In this document: piece by piece, positions 44,101-51,464 of the stretch
How positions within the stretch are numbered: the first letter of the stretch is position 1
How the letters are laid out: the number at the start of each line of letters is the position of its first letter
Source of the DNA: Haloarcula rubripromontorii
GTDB lineage: Archaea; Halobacteriota; Halobacteria; Halobacteriales; Haloarculaceae
Length of the DNA: 64,000 nucleotides
Assembly (NCBI RefSeq): GCF_001280425.1
Contig: NZ_LIUF01000001.1
Span: 662,945 to 726,944, forward strand
Direction: 5' to 3'
Program-made: the position numbers and the translations under genes
The notes under the pieces: generated by a model
What the model was told of the DNA's origin: nothing
The model's database searches: none
The model's input: the letters and a program-made list of their open reading frames with translations, nothing else

Positions 44101-45075
44101 TCAGACGAACGTCGGCGCTTCGGCGTTCGTCTCGACGTCGAGTTCGGCGGCGACGTCTTCGAGCAGGTCGCCTTTCACCTCCGCCGTGCGGGTCGTAATT
44201 TCCGCGACCAGCGGCGGGGCGAGCGTCTCGCGGACCTCGCGGAGCCGCTCGTTCTCGGTGGCGACGCGGTCCCGGAGATACCGGGCCCCGCGGCCGTTCT
44301 CGTCGGGGTCCGGCTCGGGCGTGAGCTTGTTCGCGACGAGGCCCCGGACCGAGAGGTCCCGCTCCCGCATCTCGTCGATGGCGCGTCGCGTCTCGTTGAC
44401 CGAGAGTTGGTCAGGGTTGAGCACGAGGAAGAAGGCGGCGTCGGCCTGGAGCGCGCCGCCGGCGAACTCGAAGAACTCCTTGCGGTCCTGCAGGCGGGCC
44501 AGCACCGGGTCCCCGTCCATCACGCGCCGGGGCTCGTTGTTTCCGATGGCGGCCTTCTCGAAGAGGTCGATGCTCTTCTCGCGTTTGTGCATCAGGCGGT
44601 CTATCCACCCTTCGAGGAACTCCGGCAGGCCGAGCAAGCGGAGCGTGCTACCGGTCGGCGAGGTGTCGAAGACCACCCGGTCGTACGGGTCGGCGTTGCG
44701 CATCACGTCGACGAAGCGGTCGAACAGCGCCGACTCGTAGGCTCCGGGGGTCTGGTGGGCCATCTCCAGCTGCTGGTTTATCTCGTTGACCATCGCCGCC
44801 GACACCTGCTCCGAGAGGTCGTTGCGGATGCTGTCGAGGTGGCGCTGGCTCTCGGTCTCGGGGTCTATCTCCATCGCGTCGAGGCCGTCGATACCCTCGA
44901 CGGGTTCCGGATCGTCGCTGAACGACTGGTCGAACACGTCGGTGACGGAGTGAGCCGGGTCCGTCGAGACCACCAGCGTGTCCAGCCCCGCCCGCGCGGA
45001 CTTGACGCCGTAGGCACAGGAGACGGTGGTCTTGCCGACCCCGCCCTTGCCGCCGAAGAAGACGAACGGCTCCAT
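44101..45075 (-). CDS. ArsA/Get3-family ATPase
   Basis: A 324-residue SIMIBI ATPase. The deviant P-loop FFGGKGGVGKTTVSCAYG with the extra signature Lys, switch I VSTDPAHSVTDVFDQ and switch II DTSPTGSTLRLLGLPEFL are typical of ArsA/Get3. The A-loop region LVANKLTPEPD is present. Family members drive arsenite pumps or deliver tail-anchored proteins; with no ars genes around and a single ATPase domain, the latter or another targeting role is more likely. ATG 45075 is overlapped by the TGA of the 98-residue gene upstream, so the two are coupled. Confidence 0.88.
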   Translation of the reverse strand: MEPFVFFGGKGGVGKTTVSCAYGVKSARAGLDTLVVSTDPAHSVTDVFDQSFSDDPEPVEGIDGLDAMEIDPETESQRHLDSIRNDLSEQVSAAMVNEINQQLEMAHQTPGAYESALFDRFVDVMRNADPYDRVVFDTSPTGSTLRLLGLPEFLEGWIDRLMHKREKSIDLFEKAAIGNNEPRRVMDGDPVLARLQDRKEFFEFAGGALQADAAFFLVLNPDQLSVNETRRAIDEMRERDLSVRGLVANKLTPEPDPDENGRGARYLRDRVATENERLREVRETLAPPLVAEITTRTAEVKGDLLEDVAAELDVETNAEAPTFV

Positions 45076-45371
45076 CAGAAGTGGTACTGCTGGCCCTTGC
45101 GTTCGATGTACGACCCGCGGTCCCACAGCCGCCGCTCCCAGGCCTCGAAGGTATCTTCGAGGTAGGGCAGCAGTTCGGCGGTGTAGTACGACACCGGCGA
45201 CGGGATGCCGAAGGCGTCGGGGAAACAGGCCAACATAAACGCGTCCTCGATGTCTTCGGCCTCCTTCTCGATTTTTTCGTAGGCCGGGTGCGTTATCATG
45301 CCGTGGTACAGTCCGCGCGCCCACTCCCGCAACGTCCGGCGAAAGCGCTCAATTCGGTCGGCCAGTTCCAT
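45075..45371 (-). CDS. Small protein coupled to the ArsA/Get3 ATPase
   Basis: A 98-residue soluble protein, helical at the start (MELADRIERFRRTLREWARG) and containing YEKIEKEAEDIEDAFMLACF and SYYTAELLPYLEDTFEAWER. No membrane helix or metal site is evident. Its TGA overlaps the ATPase start by one base, so both proteins should be made in fixed ratio. I do not recognise the family; a role as adaptor or client-binding partner of the ATPase is inference from this arrangement. A box A, GCTTTTACT on the minus strand at 45399-45407, fits a leaderless start. Confidence 0.7.
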   Translation of the reverse strand: MELADRIERFRRTLREWARGLYHGMITHPAYEKIEKEAEDIEDAFMLACFPDAFGIPSPVSYYTAELLPYLEDTFEAWERRLWDRGSYIERKGQQYHF

Positions 45372-45398
45372 CGTGGGTCATGTGTGCGAGAGGCACAG

Positions 45399-45407
45399 AG
45401 TAAAAGC
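45399..45407 (-). promoter_or_regulatory. Box A for the partner-ATPase operon
   Basis: GCTTTTACT on the minus strand, about 32 nt upstream of ATG 45371, predicting a leader of about 5 nt. Confidence 0.5.
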
Positions 45408-45516
45408 TGTCGCAGTTACCCGTCGATAGTGCCAACGCGCCGGAGCGGGACAGCGGTCGTGTTCGGCCACCGGAAACGAGGCGCGACTTGAAGGGAGCCG
45501 GCCCACAACGGAGGGT

Positions 45517-46791
45517 ATGCACGACACCATTCCCGTCACGATTCTCTCGGGGAGCCTCGGGGCCGGGAAGACGACGCTGCTGAACCACCTGCTGACAGAA
45601 GCCGGCGACCGCGATATCGCCGTCCTCGTCAACGACATGGGGACGGTCAACGTCGACGCCGAACTCATCGCGGAGGGGTCAGAACTGGACGTGGACGACG
45701 GCGTCGCGGAGCTGTCGAACGGCTGTATCTGCTGTGAACTGCAGGACGACCTCGAAACCGCGGTCGTCCGGCTGGCGAACGACCGGGACTTCGACGCGCT
45801 CGTCGTCGAGTCCTCCGGCATCTCCGAGCCGGCTCCTGTGGCGCGGCTGTTTACCACCGAGTCGCGAGTGGCCGCACTCTACCGGGTCGACACGCTCGTG
45901 ACGGTGCTGGACACCAGGCTGTTCCTCGACGCCTTCGCCGGCGAGACGCCCGAGCGCCGAGGGGCCGTAGAGGCGAGCGCCGACGAGGACGGCGACGACG
46001 CGGCGGCCGCCGACGCCGACCGCCCGCTCTCGGATTTGATGGTCGAACAGGTCGAACTCTCGAACGTCGTCCTGTTGAACAAGGCGGACCTCTGTTCCGA
46101 CGCGGAACTCGACGAGGCCGAGGAGCTGGTGCGGGCGCTCCAGCCCGACGCCGAGACGGTCCGCACGACCTTCTCACAGGTCGACCCCGACCGGCTGTTC
46201 GACCGCGGGCTGTTCGACCAGCACGAAATCAACGACCTGCCGGGCTGGAAGCGAGCGCTGGCCGAGGCCGGGCACAGCCACGGCGGGGACGGCCACGATG
46301 GCGAGGGCGATGTGGACGACACCGGCCACCACGACCACCACCACCCCGAGGATGTGTACGGCGTCACCTCCTTCACCTACCGCCGCCGCCGGCCGTTCCA
46401 CCCCGAGCGGCTCGCCGAGGCGCTGCGGGACCTGCCGGCGAGCGTCGTCCGCTCGAAGGGGACCGTCTGGCTGGCGGGCACCGACTGCCGCGTCGTCGTC
46501 GGGCAGGCCGGCCCGTCGATACGGGCGGAGGCCCAGGGGCCCTGGATTGCGAGCCTCCCCGAAGTCGAGCAGGACATGTACCGCTCGAACCGGCCGAACC
46601 TAGACTGGCACGACGAGCACGGCGACCGCCGGACGGAACTGGTGTTCATCGGGACGGAGTACGACGAGGACGCCATCCGGGCGGCGCTCGACGACGCGCT
46701 GGTCACGGACGAGGAGTGGACGGACGGCGGGTCGCCGACGGGTCCGTTCCCGTCGGAACAGGGTGAGGAGACGGTGATTCGGAGCCCCTAG
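45517..46791 (+). CDS. CobW/COG0523-family metal-chaperone GTPase
   Basis: A 424-residue G3E GTPase that loads metals such as zinc, nickel or cobalt into proteins. The N-terminal Walker A ILSGSLGAGKTTLLNHLL, the metal-binding NGCICCELQDD (CxCC), the VVESSGISEPAP and the NKADLC guanine motif are all present. A His/Asp-rich loop, GHSHGGDGHDGEGD and HHDHHHPED, lies before the C-terminal CobW_C domain (VTSFTYRRRRPFHPERL), a typical metal-storage segment. The metal cannot be told. Its stop overlaps that of the convergent zinc-ribbon gene. Confidence 0.92.
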   Translation: MHDTIPVTILSGSLGAGKTTLLNHLLTEAGDRDIAVLVNDMGTVNVDAELIAEGSELDVDDGVAELSNGCICCELQDDLETAVVRLANDRDFDALVVESSGISEPAPVARLFTTESRVAALYRVDTLVTVLDTRLFLDAFAGETPERRGAVEASADEDGDDAAAADADRPLSDLMVEQVELSNVVLLNKADLCSDAELDEAEELVRALQPDAETVRTTFSQVDPDRLFDRGLFDQHEINDLPGWKRALAEAGHSHGGDGHDGEGDVDDTGHHDHHHPEDVYGVTSFTYRRRRPFHPERLAEALRDLPASVVRSKGTVWLAGTDCRVVVGQAGPSIRAEAQGPWIASLPEVEQDMYRSNRPNLDWHDEHGDRRTELVFIGTEYDEDAIRAALDDALVTDEEWTDGGSPTGPFPSEQGEETVIRSP

Positions 46792-46994
46792 CAGGCACAG
46801 TCGCGGCCGGCCGCGCGCTCGAAGCGCATCTCCTCGCCGCAGTCCGGACAGACCGCCTCGCCCTCCAGGTCGACGTCTCTGATGCGAACGCCGCAGTCGT
46901 CACACCAGTACGCGCCCTTCGAGCCGTCGTCGGGGCGGGACTTCGTCTCCGACTCTGACGTGAGTGCGTCCTTGACGCTGTCGAGGATGCTCAT
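46788..46994 (-). CDS. Zinc-ribbon micro-protein, DUF7128-like (68 aa)
   Basis: A 68-residue protein with a four-Cys zinc ribbon: WCDDCGVRIRD and VCPDCGEEMRFE (CxxC and CxxC separated by about 14 residues), and a C-terminal RDCAC. The N-terminal 27 residues (MSILDSVKDALTSESETKS) are flexible. I recognise it as like DUF7128 of haloarchaea. Its tail overlaps the CobW gene's end, and the shared zinc theme may be coincidence. Function unknown. Confidence 0.75.
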   Translation of the reverse strand: MSILDSVKDALTSESETKSRPDDGSKGAYWCDDCGVRIRDVDLEGEAVCPDCGEEMRFERAAGRDCAC

Positions 46995-47094
46995 GGTCGT
47001 ATATGTAGGTTGTAGCTACTAAACGTGCCGTGGTTGTGCGCAGTCGTCTCACGGACAGCGACGAACGGGCCGGCGGGTGGCGCTGGCGGCCGGT

Positions 47095-47508
47095 TCAGCC
47101 CCCGGGCACGTCGGCCGCCAGTTCGTCAAGGGCCCGCTCCAGTTCGTTGCCGCGCTTCCAGGCGGCGATGCGGTCGGCGAAGGGAAGGGGCAGGTTCAGC
47201 GAGACGGTCGAACGCATCGTGAGACGGGAGCCGTTCTCCTCCGGCGTGACCGTGAGTTCGGTCTCCAGGTGGTCGAACGGGCCGACCTCACCCTCTACAG
47301 TGTACCGGAGCCCGTCGTCCCTTGATTCGAAGCGAAGCGGGACCGACATCCCCGGGCCGGCCGCGGTGACCACTGTCCCCGTGTCGGTCTCCTCGACGGC
47401 CGACACCGTGAACGTCCCCTCCGCCGCGACGACTGCCTCCGGGGAGAGGGTCCGGTGGACAGCCGGCGGCCGCGCCATCACGAACCGAGAGCGTTCGACC
47501 TCGCGCAT
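47095..47508 (-). CDS. SRPBCC-fold (START/CoxG-like) protein
   Basis: A 137-residue protein of the SRPBCC ligand-binding fold. It begins MREVERSRFVMARPPAVHRT, then has VVAAEGTFTVSAVEETDTGT and a beta region with YTVEGEVGPFDHLETELTVT, and ends in a long helix (PFADRIAAWKRGNELERALD). The fold forms a hydrophobic pocket for a lipid or other small ligand. ATG 47508 fits the family start. The membrane protein gene at 47539-47853 lies directly upstream on the same strand, 30 nt away, so they may be cotranscribed. Confidence 0.75.
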   Translation of the reverse strand: MREVERSRFVMARPPAVHRTLSPEAVVAAEGTFTVSAVEETDTGTVVTAAGPGMSVPLRFESRDDGLRYTVEGEVGPFDHLETELTVTPEENGSRLTMRSTVSLNLPLPFADRIAAWKRGNELERALDELAADVPGG

Positions 47509-47538
47509 ACCAGTCCACATGCGCACCGGGGTGGTAAA

Positions 47539-47853
47539 TCACAGGGCCAGCGGGACGGAGACGGCGAGCAACAGGACGGCGACGGCGACGCCGATGTAGA
47601 GCAGGCGCTGAAACCGGAGTTCCGGGGCTATCCGTACCCAGGGCGGCGGCGCGGTCCACACGAGCCGGTGGTACGCGACGGCGGCGACGACGACGGTCCC
47701 GGCTGTCGCAACCGCCAGCCCGGCCCACACCGGGAGCCCGTAGGCGAGGCCGTACAGCGGGCCGACCGAAAACAGCAGCAACACCGCCATCGCGGTGCAG
47801 ACGAGAAACGGGACCGGGTCGACCGGGTCCCCGTCGCGGTTACGAGCGGGCAT
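47539..47853 (-). CDS. Small membrane protein (104 aa)
   Basis: A 104-residue protein with three or four hydrophobic helices: VPFLVCTAMAVLLLFSVGPL, LPVWAGLAVATAGTVVVAAV and RLLYIGVAVAVLLLAVSVPL. The N terminus MPARNRDGDPVDP is cytoplasmic. No family is recognised. It sits 30 nt upstream of the SRPBCC gene on the same strand and diverges from the gene at 47913. Confidence 0.65.
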   Translation of the reverse strand: MPARNRDGDPVDPVPFLVCTAMAVLLLFSVGPLYGLAYGLPVWAGLAVATAGTVVVAAVAYHRLVWTAPPPWVRIAPELRFQRLLYIGVAVAVLLLAVSVPLAL

Positions 47854-47912
47854 ACGCTACGTTGGGACCGCCTGCCAAAGAGCTAAGGGGCGTCCCGTCC
47901 GTCTTCGTGGGC

Positions 47913-48125
47913 ATGAGCGACGCGAACGGGTTCGAGGAAGGGGCGAGCGGGTCACAGGGCGACCCGCGGGTACTCATCGCGATGAACGTCGTGCTCTCGA
48001 CGGCGTTTGCGGCCACTATCGTCTGGGGGTTGAGCGTCATCGGCGCGGCGCAACTGACGGCCATCAACGTCGCGACCGGCGCGATACTGCTGTTCGCGCT
48101 GACCTACGCCATCACAGTCCAGTAA
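47913..48125 (+). CDS. Small membrane protein (70 aa), DUF8107-like
   Basis: A 70-residue protein with an N-terminal polar stretch MSDANGFEEGASGSQGDPRV and two hydrophobic helices (LIAMNVVLSTAFAATIVWGL and LTAINVATGAILLFALTYAI). The ATG at 47913 is preferred over one at 47862 because the latter's first residues have no conserved look. Divergent from the 104-residue membrane protein. Function unknown. Confidence 0.65.
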   Translation: MSDANGFEEGASGSQGDPRVLIAMNVVLSTAFAATIVWGLSVIGAAQLTAINVATGAILLFALTYAITVQ

Positions 48126-48153
48126 CAGCCGGCGAAGCGACCGCGAGCGCGGC

Positions 48154-48525
48154 TCACTCCTGCTCGTAGGGATGGACGTCGTCCACCGCAGGCGCGCCGA
48201 CGACGAGTGTCCGTACGGGCTCAGTCGCCGATTCAGGGTTGTGCGCCCGCTGGGGACTGTCCGGTTCAACGACAAAGGCTTCGTCTTCGTCGACCTCGTA
48301 TGTCCCTTCGGGCGTCTCGACGGCGAGCGTTCCCGAGAGGACGTAAAACAGTTCCTCCTGGTCGTCGTGGTAGTGGTACGCGAGCGGGATGTCCTCGCCG
48401 GGGGCGACCTCGTAACGATTTACCGCGGCGTTTTCCAAGCCGGCCGCGTCGCTGAGAGAACGCTGGACGCTGGGTCGGTCCGGTGTCGGTTCGATGTCGT
48501 CGACCGCGAGATGATGATATCCCAT
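48154..48525 (-). CDS. Cupin-domain protein
   Basis: A 123-residue single cupin. The two cupin motifs are visible: the first as PLAYHYHDDQEELFYVLSGT and the second as EDEAFVVEPDSPQRAHNPES, with His and Glu ligands for a metal. The N terminus (MGYHHLAVDDIEPTPDRPSV) is typical of a haloarchaeal cupin group. The reaction is unknown; sugar isomerase or dioxygenase activity is possible. It lies between a small membrane gene and a CNNM transporter. Confidence 0.85.
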   Translation of the reverse strand: MGYHHLAVDDIEPTPDRPSVQRSLSDAAGLENAAVNRYEVAPGEDIPLAYHYHDDQEELFYVLSGTLAVETPEGTYEVDEDEAFVVEPDSPQRAHNPESATEPVRTLVVGAPAVDDVHPYEQE

Positions 48526-48575
48526 GTCATCCCTATCGATGTCGACCGACGTAAAACGACTGCTACCGCGAGGTC

Positions 48576-49961
48576 TCAGTCCGAGGCTTCCTCGGCGTCG
48601 ACCGGCTCCGTCGCGTCGGTTTCGAGGCGGACGACGCGAGCTTTCATGATGCGCGTGTTCTCGACCTGTTCGACGCGGATCTCGACGCCATCGTAGGTGA
48701 TGGTCTCGCCCTCCTCGACCAGTCGGCCCGCCCGGTTGAAGATGAAGCCGGCGATGGTCTCGAACTCCTCGCCCTCCGGGAGGTCTAAGTCCAGCGCCTC
48801 GTTGACCTCCTCGATGTTGACCTCGCCTTTGACCGTCACGGTGTCGTCGTCGACGTACTCGATTGGCTCTTCCTCCTCGCCTTCGAGTATCTCGCCGACG
48901 ATCTCTTCGGTCAGGTCCTCCATCGTCACCAGTCCCTCGGTTGTCCCGAACTCGTCGATGACGATGACCATGTGCAGGCGCTCGGCCCGCATCTCGGTCA
49001 GCAGGTCGTCGACGTTCTTCGATTCGGGGACGTGCAGCGTCGGCTCGATGAGGTCCTCGAGTTCCATGTCGCGGGCCAGCGCCTCGCCGTAGTTGAGGTC
49101 CCGAACGAGGTCACGGATGTGGATGACGCCGATGACGTTGTCCAGACTTCCCTCGTAGACGGGGATGCGGGCGTGGCCGCTCTGGATACAGGTCTCCAGC
49201 GCTTCCTCGACGGAGGCCTCCTTGGCGACGGCGGTCATGTCCAATCGCGGCGTCATCACCTCTTTGGCGATGGTATCGTTGAACCGGAGCGTGCGCTGGA
49301 GCATCTCCCGTTCGTCCTCGTCGAGGACGCCCTCGCGCTCACCCGTCTCGATGATGTCCTGTATCTCTTCGCGGGTGACATAGGAGGTCTCGATTGCGGA
49401 GCGGCCCCCAGTGATTTTGTTGACGACGCGAGTGAGGTAGTCGAACAACAGAATGAGCGGGAGCAGCACCTTCTCGGCGGCCTTGAGCGGCTTGGAGATG
49501 CGCAGCGCCCACGATTCTGTGTTCTCGACCGCGTAGCTCTTTGGCGCGCTCTCGCCGAACAGCAGCACGATAGCGGTGATACCGAACGTCGCGACCGCGA
49601 CAGCTTGCCCCTGAGAGAGATAGAGTGCCAGCAGCCCGGTCGCGATGGAAGACATCGCGATGTTGACGAGGTTGTTCCCGACGAGAATCGTCACGAGCAG
49701 GCGGTGCGGGTCCGCCTTGAGTTGCTTGAGCGTCCTCGCGCCCGGGACGCCGTCCTCAACGAGGGCCTCTGTCCGGTGTGCGGGCAGCGAGAACATAGCG
49801 ATCTCCGAAGACGAGAAGAACGCCGACAAGATGATGAGGAAGACGATAACGGCGGTGCCACCGACTAGCACCACGGTTTGGGGTATCGTGACGCCGGCGT
49901 ATTCGATAGCCTGCAACATCGCTGTAGACAGCTCAAACGGCGCAGGTGGATCCAGGGCCAT
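48576..49961 (-). CDS. CNNM/CorC-family membrane protein with CBS domains
   Basis: A 461-residue protein of the hemolysin C/CorC/CNNM type, implicated in Mg2+ or Co2+ efflux. The order is an N-terminal DUF21 membrane domain of about four helices (AVIVFLIILSAFFSSSEIAMF, LVTILVGNNLVNIAMSSIAT), a CBS pair (MTPRLDMTAVAKEASVEEAL and LIEPTLHVPESKNVDDLLTE with GHARIPVYEG and MHMVIVIDEFGTTEGLVT-like strands) and a C-terminal CorC_HlyC domain. The start at 49961 is supported by a box A near 49988-49995 for a leaderless mRNA. Single gene. Confidence 0.9.
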   Translation of the reverse strand: MALDPPAPFELSTAMLQAIEYAGVTIPQTVVLVGGTAVIVFLIILSAFFSSSEIAMFSLPAHRTEALVEDGVPGARTLKQLKADPHRLLVTILVGNNLVNIAMSSIATGLLALYLSQGQAVAVATFGITAIVLLFGESAPKSYAVENTESWALRISKPLKAAEKVLLPLILLFDYLTRVVNKITGGRSAIETSYVTREEIQDIIETGEREGVLDEDEREMLQRTLRFNDTIAKEVMTPRLDMTAVAKEASVEEALETCIQSGHARIPVYEGSLDNVIGVIHIRDLVRDLNYGEALARDMELEDLIEPTLHVPESKNVDDLLTEMRAERLHMVIVIDEFGTTEGLVTMEDLTEEIVGEILEGEEEEPIEYVDDDTVTVKGEVNIEEVNEALDLDLPEGEEFETIAGFIFNRAGRLVEEGETITYDGVEIRVEQVENTRIMKARVVRLETDATEPVDAEEASD

Positions 49962-49987
49962 CAACGGTCGAAGTTGTAATGGGCAGG

Positions 49988-49995
49988 GATTAAGG
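49988..49995 (-). promoter_or_regulatory. Box A of the CNNM/CorC gene
   Basis: CCTTAATC on the minus strand lies about 30 nt upstream of ATG 49961. It argues against the longer in-frame start at 50003, which would be within this box's upstream region. Confidence 0.55.
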
Positions 49996-50059
49996 CTTGT
50001 CATGAAGGGGTCGCCAGCGAAGCCCTTACCCGGCTTTCACGCGTACCGTCCCACAGAGT

Positions 50060-50338
50060 ATGACCGAGTCCGACATCACACTGTACCGGTTGCAGGCGTG
50101 CCCGTTCTGCGAGCGCGTCGTCCGGAAGCTGCACGAATACGGTCTCGACTACCAGTCGCGGTTCGTCGAGCCGATGCACTCCGACCGTGACGTAGTCAAG
50201 CGGCTGTCCGGCAAGCGGACCGTGCCCGCTATCGTCGACGAGAACACCGGGGTCACGATGTCCGAGAGCGCGAACATCGTGGCGTATCTGGAGCGAACAT
50301 ACGGCGAGGGCGAGGAGACCGCGGGAGGTGTGGCCTGA
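50060..50338 (+). CDS. Glutaredoxin / GST N-terminal-like thiol protein
   Basis: A 92-residue thioredoxin-fold protein. The redox motif is LQACPFCERVVRKLHEYGL (CPFC), and the cis-Pro region reads GKRTVPAIVDENTGVTMSES, which also resembles a GST N-terminal domain. It probably reduces disulfides using bacillithiol-like gamma-glutamylcysteine or another thiol of haloarchaea. The TGA overlaps the ATG of the redoxin-like gene, so the two should be cotranslated and may work in one redox step. Confidence 0.85.
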   Translation: MTESDITLYRLQACPFCERVVRKLHEYGLDYQSRFVEPMHSDRDVVKRLSGKRTVPAIVDENTGVTMSESANIVAYLERTYGEGEETAGGVA

Positions 50339-50847
50339 TGGACCTCGACTTCGACGTCGTCGACCTCGACCCGGTCGACCACCCCGAAGCAGGCGACACC
50401 GCGCCGGATTTCACACGCCCGCTCGTCAACGACGAGTTCTGGGAAGACGAATCGCTCGCGTCGGTGTGTGCCGACAGCGACCGGGTCGTGCTCGTGTTCC
50501 ACGCGATGGACGGGGCGTTCCCGGCGACGTACATCTGGAACGAGATCCGCGACCGCGCGTGGCACGAGCAGGCCACCGTCGTCGGCGTCTCCATCTCGAC
50601 GCCCTACGAGCACAAGCAGTTGCTCGAAGAGCGGGAAATAGAGGGGGACTACCGGCTGTTCTCGGACCCAGCAAACGGCGTCGCACAGCAGTACGGTATC
50701 GACATGGACCTCGACGGAATGGCCGGTATCGAGGAGCCGCGCCCGTCCGTGTTCGTCCTCGATAGCGACCGGACCGTCGAGTACGCGTGGGTGGCCGAGA
50801 ACTGGCCCGACTTCCCGGACTACGACGACGTCGAAGCCCAGCTCTGA
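50338..50847 (+). CDS. Redoxin-domain protein without peroxidatic Cys
   Basis: A 169-residue AhpC/TSA-like fold: PDFTRPLVNDEFWEDESLAS, VVLVFHAMDGAFPATYIWNE and RPSVFVLDSDRTVEYAWVAE. In peroxiredoxins the sequence after VVLVF is like P-x-x-x-T-x-x-C. Here the matching place is PATYIW, and no Cys occurs nearby, so the usual peroxidase chemistry is missing. It is coupled to the glutaredoxin-like gene by a one-base overlap. It might bind a partner or bring substrates to the CPFC protein, which is inference. Followed closely by the Sua5 gene (2 nt). Confidence 0.78.
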   Translation: MDLDFDVVDLDPVDHPEAGDTAPDFTRPLVNDEFWEDESLASVCADSDRVVLVFHAMDGAFPATYIWNEIRDRAWHEQATVVGVSISTPYEHKQLLEEREIEGDYRLFSDPANGVAQQYGIDMDLDGMAGIEEPRPSVFVLDSDRTVEYAWVAENWPDFPDYDDVEAQL

Positions 50848-50849
50848 CG

Positions 50850-51434
50850 ATGACGACAGTCGACGACGCCGCGGCAGCGGTTCGCGACGGAGAGCTTGTC
50901 ATCTATCCCACAGAGACAGTGTACGGTCTCGGCGCAGACGCCCTCGACGCTGCTGCTGTCGAACGGCTGTTCGAGGCGAAGGGCCGCGAGCGCGACAAGC
51001 CGGTGTCGATGGCCGTCCCCGACATCGAGTCCGCACGCGAGTACACCGACCTGAGTGAGCGTGAGCTGGCGTTCATGCGCGAGTTCCTCCCCGGCCCGGT
51101 CACTGTCGTGGTCGAACGCCGCGACACGGTTCCGGACGTGCTGGTCGCCGGCCGGGACCGCGTCGGGGTCCGCATCCCCGACCACGACCTCGCGCTCGAA
51201 CTCCTCGCCGAAACCGGGCCACTCACGGCAACGAGCGCCAATATTTCCGGGACCCCGAGCGCCCGCACCGTCGGCGACCTCGACGCTATCCGCGAGCGTG
51301 CTGCCGTCGTACTCGACGCCGGCGAGACCGACGGCGGGACCGGGTCGACGGTCGTAAACGTCGACAGCGGGACGATTCATCGCCGCGGCGCACGCGCCGA
51401 CGCTGTCGAGTCGTGGCTCGATGACCGGGTGTGA
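50850..51434 (+). CDS. Threonylcarbamoyl-AMP synthase (Sua5/YrdC family)
   Basis: First enzyme of t6A tRNA modification: it makes threonylcarbamoyl-AMP from threonine, bicarbonate and ATP. This 194-residue YrdC-type protein has IYPTETVYGLGADALD near its start, LFEAKGRERDKPVSMAV (KxRxxxKP) and TATSANISGTPS. The Sua5-specific C-terminal domain is absent, as in the short YrdC/YciO members. ATG 50850 follows the redoxin stop by 2 nt, forming a three-gene unit with the redox proteins. A second, full Sua5 may exist elsewhere. Confidence 0.9.
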   Translation: MTTVDDAAAAVRDGELVIYPTETVYGLGADALDAAAVERLFEAKGRERDKPVSMAVPDIESAREYTDLSERELAFMREFLPGPVTVVVERRDTVPDVLVAGRDRVGVRIPDHDLALELLAETGPLTATSANISGTPSARTVGDLDAIRERAAVVLDAGETDGGTGSTVVNVDSGTIHRRGARADAVESWLDDRV

Positions 51435-51464
51435 CACGCCGCGGTATCGAAGCGACGACTCGTC

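Noticed and set aside
44101-45075. Arsenite-pump ATPase ArsA in an ars operon
   Set aside because: No arsB, arsR or arsD nearby; a Get3-like role fits the single domain better.
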